Made by a program: the position numbers and the translations under genes. This document shows positions 32,136 to 41,721 of a DNA stretch of 64,000 bases, piece by piece. The DNA comes from RUG100 sp034927505 (GTDB lineage: Bacteria; Bacillota; Clostridia; Peptostreptococcales; Anaerovoracaceae): contig JAYFPY010000002.1 in NCBI GenBank assembly GCA_034927505.1, positions 11,884-75,883 of the forward strand, in the 5' to 3' direction. Below the pieces are notes generated by a model. It did no database searches. It was not told the DNA's origin and saw only the letters and a program-made list of their open reading frames with translations. The stretch's first letter is position 1; each line of letters opens with the position of its first letter.

Positions 32136-33890
32136 CTACTCTACGACTATGGCGTCGAATTTACAGTTTCCGATACATGCCATACATTTGATGCACTTGT
32201 CATTGTCGATCACATGGGCCTTCTTGTATGATCCGCCGCTGATCGCATTGACCGGACAGACCTTCTTGCACAGGCCGCAGCCGACGCACTTGTCGTCATC
32301 TATTGAAATATGTTTGTAAGCCTGGCACTGACCCGTCGGACATACTCCGTCGCGGACATGCGCCATATATTCGTCTTTGAACTGAGTTATAGTAGATACC
32401 ACCGGATTCGGCGCCGTCTTTCCAAGACCGCACAGTGCAGTGGCGCTGATCGTATCAGCCAGATCCAGAAGAGTCGTTACTGTATCTTCATTGGCTCTGT
32501 TTTCAACTATATCATCCAGCATTTCCAGCATGATATGAGTCCCTTCTCTGCAAGGCACACATTTTCCGCAGCTTTCCTGAGCAGTAAAGTTCATAAAGAA
32601 CTGTGCTATGCTGACCATGCATGTGTCTTCATCCATAACTACCAGACCGCCGGATCCTATCATTGCTCCCACTCTCTTCAGAGAATCGAAGTCGAGAGGC
32701 AGATCAAGGTGTTTTTCAGTAAGACAGCCGCCTGACGGTCCGCCTATCTGTACAGCCTTGAATTTTTTGTCGTTCTTCACGCCGCCGCCCAGATCGAAAA
32801 TGATCTTTCGAAGAGTAGTACCCATCGGAACTTCGATCAGTCCGGTGTTGTTCACATTACCGGTCAGCGCGAATGCTTTTGTACCTGCATTCTTCGGCGT
32901 ACCGATGCTCTTGTAGGCATCTGCGCCGTTGTTGATTATGTATGTGACATTTGCGAAAGTCTCAACGTTGTTCAGTACGGTCGGTCTTTCGAACAGACCT
33001 TTTTCTACAGTTCTCGGCGGCTTTACACGAGGCATTCCCCTCTGGCCTTCGATACTTGCAGTCAGAGCCGAACCTTCTCCGCATACGAATGCGCCGGCAC
33101 CCAGGTTGATGTTGATGTCGAAATCGAATCCGCTGCCCATGATGTTCTCGCCCAGATAACCTCTTTCTCTCGCCTGATCGATGGCGATGCGCAGTCTTGA
33201 AACTGCCAGAGGATATTCAGCACGTACATATATATAAGCTTCGTGAGCTCCTGTAGCTACGCCGGAGATTATCATGCCTTCCAGCATCTTGTGAGGGTCT
33301 CCTTCCATGACAGATCTGTCCATGAAAGCGCCCGGGTCTCCTTCATCGGCGTTGCACACTACGTATTTTATGTGGTCCTTCTGATCTTTTACCTGTACCC
33401 ATTTTCTTCCCGTCGGGAAGCCGCCGCCTCCTCGGCCGCGCAGGTCTGAATCTATGACTTCATCGCATATCTGTTCTTTGCTCATATCGTTTATGGCTTT
33501 TTCCAGTGCTTTGTATCCGCCTGTGGCGATGTAATCATCTATGCTTTCCGGGTTTATGATGCCGCAGTTCGACAATGCGATCCTGGTCTGTCCGTCCAGG
33601 AATCTAACGCCGGATTCAGGTATGATGTACTTTGCAGCCGGAACTCCATTTTTGATGTGCTGATCAACGATCTCAGAAGCCGCTTCCTCGTCTACTTTGA
33701 CATAGCGTGTCAGCTTTTCGTCATCGTCGTATACATCTACTATAGGTTCCAGATAGCAAAGCCCGATGCAGCCTGTCAGCCCGACGTTTACGTCAAGACC
33801 TTCAGCCTTTATTGCTTCGTTCAATCTATTTTCAACTTTTTTTGCGCCGCTGGCGATGCCGCAGCTGCCTTGTCCTACTGCTATCCTCAT
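32136..33890 (-). CDS. hydB: NuoF-like subunit HydB of the [FeFe] hydrogenase
   Basis: 584 residues. An N-terminal thioredoxin-like region with Cys10, Cys40 and Cys44, the NADH/FMN-binding core (GRGGGGFPTGRKW), a [4Fe-4S] site CGKCVPCREGTH and two C-terminal ferredoxin motifs (CVGCGLCKKVCP and CIKCMACIGNC). It is the flavin- and NAD-binding subunit where bifurcation is thought to occur. The start overlaps hydC by four bases, and hydA follows 16 bases later. Confidence 0.95.
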   Translation of the reverse strand: MRIAVGQGSCGIASGAKKVENRLNEAIKAEGLDVNVGLTGCIGLCYLEPIVDVYDDDEKLTRYVKVDEEAASEIVDQHIKNGVPAAKYIIPESGVRFLDGQTRIALSNCGIINPESIDDYIATGGYKALEKAINDMSKEQICDEVIDSDLRGRGGGGFPTGRKWVQVKDQKDHIKYVVCNADEGDPGAFMDRSVMEGDPHKMLEGMIISGVATGAHEAYIYVRAEYPLAVSRLRIAIDQARERGYLGENIMGSGFDFDININLGAGAFVCGEGSALTASIEGQRGMPRVKPPRTVEKGLFERPTVLNNVETFANVTYIINNGADAYKSIGTPKNAGTKAFALTGNVNNTGLIEVPMGTTLRKIIFDLGGGVKNDKKFKAVQIGGPSGGCLTEKHLDLPLDFDSLKRVGAMIGSGGLVVMDEDTCMVSIAQFFMNFTAQESCGKCVPCREGTHIMLEMLDDIVENRANEDTVTTLLDLADTISATALCGLGKTAPNPVVSTITQFKDEYMAHVRDGVCPTGQCQAYKHISIDDDKCVGCGLCKKVCPVNAISGGSYKKAHVIDNDKCIKCMACIGNCKFDAIVVE

Positions 33891-34420
33891 TGAGCATCCT
33901 CCTTCGCCGCAATTCCCTGTATGATCTCTTTTGCCTTTTCAGGAGTCAGATTGCCGTAGGTCTCTTCTCCTTCTTCTGTGCTGATCATCATTACCGGAGC
34001 CAGCGAACAACAGCCCAGACAGGCCACATTGTTCAATGTGAACATTTTGTCGTCTGTAGTCTGACCGTCCTCGATCCCCAGTTCTTCTACTATTGCTTTT
34101 TCAATTTCTTTTGAACCGCTGACATGACACGCCGTTCCCTGACATAACATGATAAGGTTCTTTCCGATTGGTTCCAGTCTGAACTGAGCATAGAAAGTGG
34201 CTACGCCGTAGATCTTTGCCTGCGTGTAACCTGTTGCTTTCGATATTCTCTCTATCACTTCTCTGGGAAGGTATCCGTATATCTCCTGAGCCTGCTGAAG
34301 TATTATTATCAGATTGCCCTGAAGATCCTTGTACTCTTCCAGAACTTCGTCCAGTTGGGTGAAATCCAAGCTTTCGCAGTTGCAACAAGTGCAGTTGTTG
34401 TCCTTTGTATCTGCTTGCAT
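33887..34420 (-). CDS. hydC: NuoE-like [2Fe-2S] subunit HydC of the [FeFe] hydrogenase
   Basis: 177 residues, thioredoxin-like ferredoxin with a [2Fe-2S] site: Cys in CQGTACHVSG and CLGCCSLAP. It is the smallest subunit of the trimeric enzyme. I prefer the second of two adjacent ATG codons (34420), giving five bases after GGAGG. An extra Cys-rich N-terminus (CTCCNCESL) is present and not part of the core NuoE fold; it may bind a metal. First gene of the operon; a GTATACAA palindrome lies in its promoter region. Confidence 0.93.
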   Translation of the reverse strand: MQADTKDNNCTCCNCESLDFTQLDEVLEEYKDLQGNLIIILQQAQEIYGYLPREVIERISKATGYTQAKIYGVATFYAQFRLEPIGKNLIMLCQGTACHVSGSKEIEKAIVEELGIEDGQTTDDKMFTLNNVACLGCCSLAPVMMISTEEGEETYGNLTPEKAKEIIQGIAAKEDAQ

Positions 34421-34486
34421 CATTTCCTCCGTTTATTTCTTAGTGGTAACATTTACTTTCACACTATATCATATGTTTATATTATC

Positions 34487-34504
34487 GTATACAATTTTGT
34501 ATAC
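34487..34504 (-). promoter_or_regulatory. Palindromic operator in the hydCBA promoter region
   Basis: GTATACAA and TTGTATAC are perfect inverted 8-bp arms with a 2-bp centre, 67-84 bp before the hydC start. TTGTAT within it could serve as a -35 box (TGATAT follows after 17 bp). The shape fits a GntR-family site more than a Rex site. Confidence 0.55.
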
Positions 34505-34740
34505 ACGATTTATCCTCACGGTAAAAGTCAGAAATTTCATACCAGCAAGATCGTACAAGTAAATATTTTCCATCACATTCGCAAAATCGATAAAACGTTG
34601 AAAATACATGGATTTTTGTATGACATCTGCGAATAATCCACTTTCATCGGCCCGCTTTGTTTGAAATATCGTGCAATCCTCGTTCTCAAAACAGCAAATT
34701 AATTATTTTTCACAAGTCAATACTGCCCTTTACAGCAAAA

Positions 34741-34760
34741 CAGACGGGATATCCCGTCTG
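34741..34760. repeat. Perfect 20-bp palindrome
   Basis: CAGACGGGATATCCCGTCTG reads identically on both strands. On the minus strand TTTT follows, so it might terminate transcription coming from the repeat region; no gene lies upstream within reach. Confidence 0.6.
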
Positions 34761-34934
34761 CCTCTGTTCTTGAAAGTAGTAATTGTTAATGACAAATAAC
34801 TATTTACTTTGTGCTGACATCCGATCCAAACTATATTACCTGCACAATGGTTCAGAGCCGGATCGCGCAGATGTCCAAAAAGGAGAACGAATGTCTAAAA
34901 AGAGTATATATTACCAACTGACTATATAGTAATC

Positions 34935-35098
34935 CACCTGCACTTGTCGGTAAACCCCAAAAACAGTACTATCTTGCCAAGTTTACAAGTCATAGGAGTC
35001 CGCATTTTCCAACATCTACATGCTGTCGGTATACACAATACATTATCCAATCCGCAAACCGTTGAAACGAAATAACAAAAAAGTACTATTTTGCTGCC
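34935..35098. repeat. Two diverged copies of a short intergenic element
   Basis: Copy 1 (about 34935-34978) has CACTTGTCGGTAAAC and, after a short gap, AAAAACAGTACTATCTTGCC. Copy 2 (about 35009-35098) has CATGCTGTCGGTATAC and AAAAAAGTACTATTTTGC in the same order, with about 40 extra bases between. Order and orientation are conserved. Confidence 0.4.
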
Positions 35099-35155
35099 CA
35101 TTGTCGGACAATTCTGAAATTGTGTCAAAAAATCACACAATTGTATGTATGTATA

Positions 35156-35186
35156 CAAAAATCGGACGATACACATACCGCCCGAT
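35156..35186 (-). terminator. Terminator of recA
   Basis: Arms 35161-35168 and 35179-35186 form an 8-bp stem with one G-U pair and a ten-base loop; TTTTT follows on the minus strand. About 35 bases after the recA stop. Confidence 0.8.
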
Positions 35187-35220
35187 CTCCTAAAATCAAT
35201 TCTATCATTAACTCTGCTGA

Positions 35221-36345
35221 TTACTTCTCTACTATCACGCCGTCTTCGTCCACTGTCAGTCTTGCATCGTCATTGATGTCTTTACCTTTATCTTTTGCAG
35301 CAGCCTTGTCATCCGGTTTGTCATCATCGGATTTTTCATCATCCTTCCTTATGGTATCCAGCAGCATGCCTTCGATCTTGTTCAACATTTCAGGGTGATC
35401 AGCCAGGAAGACCTTTACGTTTTCTCTTCCCTGCCCGATCCGGTCTCCGTCAAAACTGAACCAGGATCCGGCCTTTTCGATTATGCCTTCACTTACTGCA
35501 CAGTCCATGATATCGCCTTCTCTGGATATTCCCTTTCCGTACATGATATCGAACTCAGCCTGCTTGAAAGGCGGAGCGACTTTGTTTTTCACGACTTTTG
35601 CACGGGTCCTGTTGCCCAGCATCTTATCGCCCTGTTTTATGGTCTCTATGCGGCGCACATCTATCCTCATGGAGGAATAGAATTTCAAAGCGCGACCGCC
35701 GGTAGTAACTTCCGGACTTCCGAACATTACTCCCACCTTTTCTCTCAGCTGGTTTATGAAGACTACGGCGCAGTTGGACTTATTGATGACGCTGGTCATC
35801 TTTCTCAGAGCCTGGGACATGAGTCTTGCCTGAAGGCCCACATGAGCATCTCCCATTTCTCCCTGGATCTCTCCCTTGGGCACCAGTGCCGCGACCGAGT
35901 CGATGACGACTATATCCAGCGCGCCGCTCCTTACCAGCATCTCGCATATTTCCAGCGCCTGTTCTCCGGAGTCCGGCTGCGATACCAGCAGCTCATCTAC
36001 ATCGACTCCCAGATTCTTTGCATACTCAGGATCCAGAGCATGTTCCGCATCTATGAAAGCAGCCTTGCCGCCGTTCTTTTGAGCCTCGGCTATTATATGA
36101 AGGGTCAGCGTGGTCTTTCCCGATGATTCAGGTCCGTATATCTCCGTGACCCTGCCCTTCGGTATGCCGCCTATGCCGGTTGCCAGATCCAGGCTGATGG
36201 ATCCTGTGGCGATGGCTTCCACATTCATGTTCATCTTTTCATCGCCCAGTTTCATGACAGCTCCCTGTCCGTATTGTTTTGTTATCTGATTCAGCGCCGC
36301 TTCCAGAGCCTTTTCTTTATCTTCTTTTTTTCTGTTGGTTCCCAT
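35221..36345 (-). CDS. recA: Recombinase RecA
   Basis: 374 residues, the DNA strand-exchange protein and SOS co-protease. Walker A GPESSGKTT lies near residue 70, the L1/L2 DNA-binding loops and INQLREKVGVMFGSPE are conserved, and the C-terminal tail is acidic and Lys/Asp-rich (DDEKSDDDKPDDK). It is a single-gene unit with a strong TTGACA-17-TATTCT promoter, a LexA box overlapping the transcription start and a good terminator, so SOS induction is expected. Confidence 0.98.
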   Translation of the reverse strand: MGTNRKKEDKEKALEAALNQITKQYGQGAVMKLGDEKMNMNVEAIATGSISLDLATGIGGIPKGRVTEIYGPESSGKTTLTLHIIAEAQKNGGKAAFIDAEHALDPEYAKNLGVDVDELLVSQPDSGEQALEICEMLVRSGALDIVVIDSVAALVPKGEIQGEMGDAHVGLQARLMSQALRKMTSVINKSNCAVVFINQLREKVGVMFGSPEVTTGGRALKFYSSMRIDVRRIETIKQGDKMLGNRTRAKVVKNKVAPPFKQAEFDIMYGKGISREGDIMDCAVSEGIIEKAGSWFSFDGDRIGQGRENVKVFLADHPEMLNKIEGMLLDTIRKDDEKSDDDKPDDKAAAKDKGKDINDDARLTVDEDGVIVEK

Positions 36346-36366
36346 AAATATTACCTCCGCAGATTT

Positions 36367-36380
36367 CGAACACCTGTTCT
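36367..36380 (-). promoter_or_regulatory. LexA (SOS) box of recA
   Basis: CGAACACCTGTTCT differs by one base from the Gram-positive LexA consensus CGAACnnnnGTTCG and sits 9 bp downstream of the -10 hexamer. A weaker second copy (CAAACAAATGTTCT) is at 36426-36439 just upstream of the -35. Confidence 0.8.
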
Positions 36381-36388
36381 TTACGTCA

Positions 36389-36417
36389 AGAATACACTTT
36401 TTTCACCTTCTTGTCAA
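36389..36417 (-). promoter_or_regulatory. Sigma-A-type promoter of recA
   Basis: TTGACA (36412-36417) and TATTCT (36389-36394) with a 17-bp spacer on the minus strand. Confidence 0.85.
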
Positions 36418-36539
36418 CAGCAAATCAAACAAATGTTCTTTTTTATCCATTCCTTTCACGACGTCTATAAAACACCATTATTGTAATATATTTCCACCAC
36501 TCAAGTCAACATAAATAAACAAAAACCCGGATCTGCTGT

Positions 36540-36568
36540 TTGACACTGCTATCGCAACAATATATAAT
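36540..36568 (+). promoter_or_regulatory. Consensus sigma-A promoter of the LTA-synthase-like operon
   Basis: TTGACA (36540-36545) and TATAAT (36563-36568) are both perfect with a 17-bp spacer, about 73 bases before the ATG at 36641. High constitutive expression of the wall-polymer operon is likely. Confidence 0.85.
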
Positions 36569-36640
36569 TTTAAACGGTTGCTTTTCCGGCAGCTAACTAA
36601 TATTTGATGCAGTTATAAGAAGAAGGTTTAGGGAGCTCTC

Positions 36641-39232
36641 ATGAAACTATCCGAAAGACTTAATGATTTCAGACATACTATCACAGTGAGAAAGATCGTA
36701 CTCATCCTGATACTGGCAGTTTGTCTTATTTTTATTTTCACACAAAAAAACAGTTTTCTGACAGATCGTTCATATCTGTATGACGACGGCAATTATCACA
36801 TCACTCTGACAAAAGACAACAAGATTTCCATGAAGGGGAACACCACAGTCAGACAGGGATTCACCGCACAGGAAAACAGGATCCATCAGGTAAGATTAGT
36901 ATTCAACAATCCGGGGAAATACAGCAGCACCGGTACTCTGGATGTGCGGGTAGAAGACTCAAATGGAAAAACCGTGGCAAGATCCAAACTGGAGACCAAC
37001 CTGATCGCCAACAATTCGGTGACGCGTTTTTCATTTGTCTCCGATTCCAAGGCCCTGAACTCCAACGTCATCGTTACTTCCCTCCAGTCCACCGGTGCCT
37101 CGCCGGGCATCAATGTAACTAAAGGCAAAAAATATACTCTGGTAGCAGAGACCTCCGGCGTAGATTCGGAGCAGCCATTCGACATCTGCCTGCTGGACGG
37201 AAAGACCGTCGACGGCAACGCTCTGTCGGTAGACGGAACGACATATAAAGGCGAACACATATACAGCGTGATGGACTACAAATACTTTTCATTCACAGTA
37301 TTCACATTCTTCATACTGTGCATCCTGGCCGCAGTCATACTGATACTGCTGCCATTGGGCAAAATACAGGAGAGCATAAACATAAAGAGACGCCGTGCCG
37401 GGAAGAAGGACATGGCGCTGGAAAAGCTGCTGCTGAGGATCATGTTCTTCCTGACACCTCCGGCCGCTTTCTATATCATCTCAAAGATAACCGGTCTGAC
37501 CACAATGACGACCATCGTACAGCTTCTTTCATTCAAAGGCCTGCTGAACATGATGATAATAGGTCTGGTGTGGTGGCTCATATACGTCTGCTGCAACCGG
37601 GTAAAATATACCATAATAGCAACTACAGCCGCGGCTTTTACCTTCGGCCTTATCAACTACATGATGCTCCAGTTCAGAGACTCGCCTCTCATCGCAACGG
37701 ACATCACATCCGTAGGCACCGGCCTGTCGGTCCTGGGCACCTATCACCTGACCTTCGACAAAGCGTGCCTCTGGGTCATCATGCTGACCGTCATATGGAT
37801 CTGTCTGGCCCTGAGCATGAAAAGCCACAAAGGCCTGCCTCCAAAAAAGAGGATCGCTGCAGTACTCCTGCTGGCAGCCTGGGGATTCACATTCAACTAT
37901 GTCATGTTCCAAAGCTCGGTTTTGCGGGATCACAAAATAGGCGTATCCGGATTCAAGCCTAAATTCAACTACAAAAACAACGGATATGTACTGTCCTTTT
38001 TCGTCACGGTCAGCACCTCTCGTGTAGAAAAACCGGACGACTATTCAGTTGAAAAAGTCAAAAAGATCACTGCAGACTATAGATCGGATACAGCCGTGAA
38101 GCTGACGAAAACAACTGAGAAAAGCCCTAACGTAGTCGTAGTGATGGACGAAGCTTTCTCAGATCTGCGGGCCGTAGGCGATTTCAGCACCAACACGGAA
38201 TATATGCCTTTCTACAACAGTCTGAAAACAGACACGGTGAAAGGCACCATGCATACATCCATATTCGGCGGATCCACTGCCGTTACAGAGTTCGAATTCC
38301 TTACCGGATTCTCTGTCAGCCACATGCCGTTCCACTCCATACCATACGCCGGCATGATCAAGGAGAAGACTCCTTCCCTCACCTGGGATCTGAGAGCGCA
38401 GGGATACGGCGGCAATATCGCCTTTCATCCGGGCATGGCGAATTCGTACAACAGAGACAAAGTCTATCCGGACCTTGGATTTGAAAAGCACATTTCTCTG
38501 GAAGACATGGATGACCCGGAAAAAATACGTGCGTACGTTTCCGACGAAGAGGACTTCAGCACCGTCGAAAAAGAATACGAAAAATACAAGAGCACCGGAT
38601 CTTCGGATCCGTTCTATCTCTTCAACGTGACCATACAGAACCACGGCGGATACAAACTGTCCAGCGGCGCCGTCAACGCCGGTATATCCATAACCGACGA
38701 CACCGTCCGTGAAGAAGAAGCCGAAAAGTATCTTAATCTGATCAAGAAATCCGACGAAGCTCTGGAAGGCCTGATCAGCTACTTCCAAAGCGTAGATGAA
38801 CCGACTATAGTTGTTCTCTTCGGGGATCATCAGCCGAGAGTCGGCAGCAGTTTTTACAGCAGTCTGGACAGCAGTTCGAAAGGCCTTTCCGATCTTGAGC
38901 GGATCGAAAAGAGATATCAGGTGCCTTTCATGATCTGGGCCAACTACGATATAAAAGAAAAGGAAAATGTCCAGATCAGCGCAAACTATCTGTCATCATA
39001 TATGCTGCAGCAGACCGGCGGAAAGATGACCGGATACAACAAATATCTGATGGAATTGTACAAGACCCTGCCTGTGACCACAGCCATATGCACCAAAGAT
39101 GCAGACGGCAACATATATGACGCCCAGGATAAAACCAAATATTCCAAGCTGCTGGAAGAGTATAAAACGGTCCAGTACAACGGCTTTATGGACCATAAGA
39201 ACAGGCTGGACGACTTCTTCTACCTGAAGTGA
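36641..39232 (+). CDS. LTA-synthase-like sulfatase-fold phosphotransferase, copy 1
   Basis: 863 residues. One membrane span near 18-35 is followed by an extracytoplasmic beta-rich domain (about 38-220), a further set of membrane spans (about 223-440) and the sulfatase-like catalytic domain (about 490-780). The catalytic Thr is Thr546 in FGGSTAVTEFEF, equivalent to the TSDSEF of LtaS; VVMDEAFSDL and FGDHQPR hold metal ligands. Canonical LtaS proteins lack the large insert between spans 1 and 2. It transfers a polyol-phosphate unit from a lipid donor outside the membrane; which unit is unknown. GGGAG precedes the ATG. Its paralogue follows 77 bp later. Confidence 0.88.
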   Translation: MKLSERLNDFRHTITVRKIVLILILAVCLIFIFTQKNSFLTDRSYLYDDGNYHITLTKDNKISMKGNTTVRQGFTAQENRIHQVRLVFNNPGKYSSTGTLDVRVEDSNGKTVARSKLETNLIANNSVTRFSFVSDSKALNSNVIVTSLQSTGASPGINVTKGKKYTLVAETSGVDSEQPFDICLLDGKTVDGNALSVDGTTYKGEHIYSVMDYKYFSFTVFTFFILCILAAVILILLPLGKIQESINIKRRRAGKKDMALEKLLLRIMFFLTPPAAFYIISKITGLTTMTTIVQLLSFKGLLNMMIIGLVWWLIYVCCNRVKYTIIATTAAAFTFGLINYMMLQFRDSPLIATDITSVGTGLSVLGTYHLTFDKACLWVIMLTVIWICLALSMKSHKGLPPKKRIAAVLLLAAWGFTFNYVMFQSSVLRDHKIGVSGFKPKFNYKNNGYVLSFFVTVSTSRVEKPDDYSVEKVKKITADYRSDTAVKLTKTTEKSPNVVVVMDEAFSDLRAVGDFSTNTEYMPFYNSLKTDTVKGTMHTSIFGGSTAVTEFEFLTGFSVSHMPFHSIPYAGMIKEKTPSLTWDLRAQGYGGNIAFHPGMANSYNRDKVYPDLGFEKHISLEDMDDPEKIRAYVSDEEDFSTVEKEYEKYKSTGSSDPFYLFNVTIQNHGGYKLSSGAVNAGISITDDTVREEEAEKYLNLIKKSDEALEGLISYFQSVDEPTIVVLFGDHQPRVGSSFYSSLDSSSKGLSDLERIEKRYQVPFMIWANYDIKEKENVQISANYLSSYMLQQTGGKMTGYNKYLMELYKTLPVTTAICTKDADGNIYDAQDKTKYSKLLEEYKTVQYNGFMDHKNRLDDFFYLK

Positions 39233-39309
39233 AGAGTTGTAAATCACTTCCATTTATTATATACTTGAAGTGATGTGTTTAAGCTAAAGAAACAAGGAGA
39301 ATCCACTAA

Positions 39310-41712
39310 ATGAGCAGCACTAAACTATTGACAAAACGAAAGATCATATTACTGGCAGTCCTGGTCGCCTGTGCAGTATTTCTCATAACTCAGCACAGCA
39401 TGTTCGTAGAAAGGAACGTGACAGCACACACTGCCGCAGCAGAAGGAATCAGCAAGACCACACTTCAGGCTTCCTCCCCTTTCACAGGCAAGATAAAACC
39501 TGATGACAGCTTTCTCAAACAGCTGGAATTCACCTTTGACAACCCGGTGCCGGCCCAGACAAAAGGCACTGTAACAGTCAACATACTGGACAAAAACAAT
39601 AAGACAGTGGCTGCTGCCGCTCTCAACGGAACAGATATAAAACATAAAGAGGCGGTGGCTTTCAAGTTCGACAAGACTCTGGAAAAAGGCGAGGAATATA
39701 CTTTTTCCATAGACACTTCCGCATACTCGAATCCCAACGGGAACATCCGGCTATGGACAGATGCCAAGACCGGCGGGGCGTATTTCAACGAAGTATACAC
39801 AGGTTTCGATACGGGCAACTTCGTCGAGTGCATGGCGCTGCTCATTCTGGCAGCCATATTCATACTGCTGCCCTGGAGCCGGTTCACAGCAAAGATCGAC
39901 CTGGAAAAACTGTGGGCGCGTATATTCTTTTTCCTGACCCCTTTCTATACATTCTGGATAGTGGAACGAATGAGCGGAGGCAGCATCGGACACATGGTAT
40001 CCCTTACAGAGATGCCCTATGTCATGCCGCTGAACCTGCTCATATACGCAGCGATCTGGATAGTCCTCTACGCCATCATCAACAGGACCAGATACACCAC
40101 CATCATCAGTACATCCATCGGATTCGCTTTCGGGACCATCAACTACCTGCTCCTCACATTCAGAGGCAGCCAGCTTTTGGCGTCGGACTTTTCCGGCGTG
40201 CGGACGGCTATGAACGTAATGGGCAGTTACAAATTCACCTGGGACATCAACTGGATCTACGGGCTGGTGTTCTTCATCTGCATGCTGACAGCAGTGCTCA
40301 GTCTGAAGAGGTACAAGGGACTGAAACTGAAATTCAGGATACCTGTGATCATACTGGCCATAGCTGCCGTATTCATCTTCCATCATGTTTTCTTCACGGT
40401 CAACGTGCCGAAGGAGAACCACATATCGGTAAGACTGAACAACCCGGCAATGAACTACACAAAAAACGGCTCGGCACTTTCATTCACCATGACCGTGACA
40501 TACACCATCGTAGACAAACCGGACGGTTACTCAAAGACATCCGCCGAGAAAGCTGCCAAAGGATATACTTCGGACAGCAAGACTGCATTCGATAAAAAAG
40601 CACCCAATGTTATCGTAGTAATGAACGAATCATTCGCCGACCTGGACGTGAACAAAAAAACGCCTCTGTCTCAGGACAATATGCCTTTCGTCCACAGCAT
40701 GAAAGAAAACACAGTCAAAGGACATCTTTACATGTCCATATTCGGCGGACAGACGCCGAACTCGGAATTCGAATTCCTCACCGGTAACTCGCTGGCCTTC
40801 ATGCCTTTCCGATGTGTTCCATTCAAAAACTATATAACAGAAAAAACGCCAGATCTGACATACACTCTGGAAGATCAGGGATACACCGGCAATACCGCCG
40901 TGCACCCTTTCGTCGCTTCCGGGTGGAACAGAACAACAGCCTATCCCAACCTGGGATTCAAGGATTCTCTGTTCATAGATGATTTCGACAAGAATACTTC
41001 AAAATATGTGAGACAGTATATCTCCGACGAGACCGATTACGACAAACTGATAGAACTGTACAACGCAAATAAGAAGAAAACTTCCGCTCCGTTCTACGTC
41101 TTCAATGTGACCATGCAGAACCACGGCGGATACACTGATGCGGAAGGCGTCGTTGACGCAGGCGTCAGCATAACCGACAGTGCGCTCTCCGATGAGAAGA
41201 CGAAAAACTATGTGAATCTGATCAAGAAATCCGACGAAGCCGTGGAAAAACTGGTCAACTATTTCAAATCCGTAGACGACGATACGATCATTGTCTTCTT
41301 CGGCGACCATCAGCCGCTGCTGGGCAACAACTACTACAAATATGCATTCGGCAAGAATTATGACGACCTTGGATTCAAGGACAGCGTTTCCACATATCAG
41401 GTGCCTTATTTCATCTGGGCCAACTATGACATCAAAGAAGAAACCAAAGACATGTCCGCAAATTACCTGTCCTCATACCTGCTGAAGACAGCCGGCCTGA
41501 AGATGACCGGATACAACAAGTACCTGCTGGATCTGCAGGAAGACCTGCCGGTGATCAACTCCATCAGCTACACGGGCAGCGACAAAAAACTTTATGACAT
41601 AGATAACAAAGATACGAAATACAAAGACAAACTGCTGCAGTATCAGACACTGCAGTACAACATGATGTTTGACAAAAAAAACATGATCAACGATTTCTTC
41701 TACCTGAAATAG
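39310..41712 (+). CDS. LTA-synthase-like sulfatase-fold phosphotransferase, copy 2
   Basis: 800 residues, a diverged duplicate of the gene before it with the same plan: span near 12-29, extracytoplasmic insert to about 170, several spans (175-365), then the catalytic domain. Thr482 in FGGQTPNSEFEF is the presumed nucleophile, with VVMNESFADL and FFGDHQPLLG as metal sites. The two copies share the C-terminal layout ending in FFYLK. AAGGAGAATCC before the ATG is a good ribosome-binding site. Two such enzymes could act as primase and polymerase, as in Listeria LtaP/LtaS, or on different polymers; the sequence does not decide. Confidence 0.87.
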   Translation: MSSTKLLTKRKIILLAVLVACAVFLITQHSMFVERNVTAHTAAAEGISKTTLQASSPFTGKIKPDDSFLKQLEFTFDNPVPAQTKGTVTVNILDKNNKTVAAAALNGTDIKHKEAVAFKFDKTLEKGEEYTFSIDTSAYSNPNGNIRLWTDAKTGGAYFNEVYTGFDTGNFVECMALLILAAIFILLPWSRFTAKIDLEKLWARIFFFLTPFYTFWIVERMSGGSIGHMVSLTEMPYVMPLNLLIYAAIWIVLYAIINRTRYTTIISTSIGFAFGTINYLLLTFRGSQLLASDFSGVRTAMNVMGSYKFTWDINWIYGLVFFICMLTAVLSLKRYKGLKLKFRIPVIILAIAAVFIFHHVFFTVNVPKENHISVRLNNPAMNYTKNGSALSFTMTVTYTIVDKPDGYSKTSAEKAAKGYTSDSKTAFDKKAPNVIVVMNESFADLDVNKKTPLSQDNMPFVHSMKENTVKGHLYMSIFGGQTPNSEFEFLTGNSLAFMPFRCVPFKNYITEKTPDLTYTLEDQGYTGNTAVHPFVASGWNRTTAYPNLGFKDSLFIDDFDKNTSKYVRQYISDETDYDKLIELYNANKKKTSAPFYVFNVTMQNHGGYTDAEGVVDAGVSITDSALSDEKTKNYVNLIKKSDEAVEKLVNYFKSVDDDTIIVFFGDHQPLLGNNYYKYAFGKNYDDLGFKDSVSTYQVPYFIWANYDIKEETKDMSANYLSSYLLKTAGLKMTGYNKYLLDLQEDLPVINSISYTGSDKKLYDIDNKDTKYKDKLLQYQTLQYNMMFDKKNMINDFFYLK

Positions 41713-41721
41713 GAGGCCGCT

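Larger units (their letters stand above)
34505..35155. other. Gene-free interval between hydCBA and recA
   Basis: About 650 bases with no convincing gene. An 84-codon minus-strand frame (34922-35176) has many Cys and no ribosome-binding site and looks spurious. The interval holds a perfect 20-bp palindrome at 34741-34760 and two diverged copies of a sequence that contains AGTACTAT and TGTCGGTA (34935-34978 and 35009-35098). The local A/T content is higher than in the genes. Confidence 0.6.

Noticed and set aside
34487..34504. Rex operator for hydCBA
   Set aside because: GTATACAA-TT-TTGTATAC does not follow the TTGTTAA-n4-TTAACAA pattern of Rex.
34922..35176. 84-codon minus-strand frame after recA
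   Set aside because: No ribosome-binding site, Cys-rich product without similarity, and it begins inside the recA terminator.
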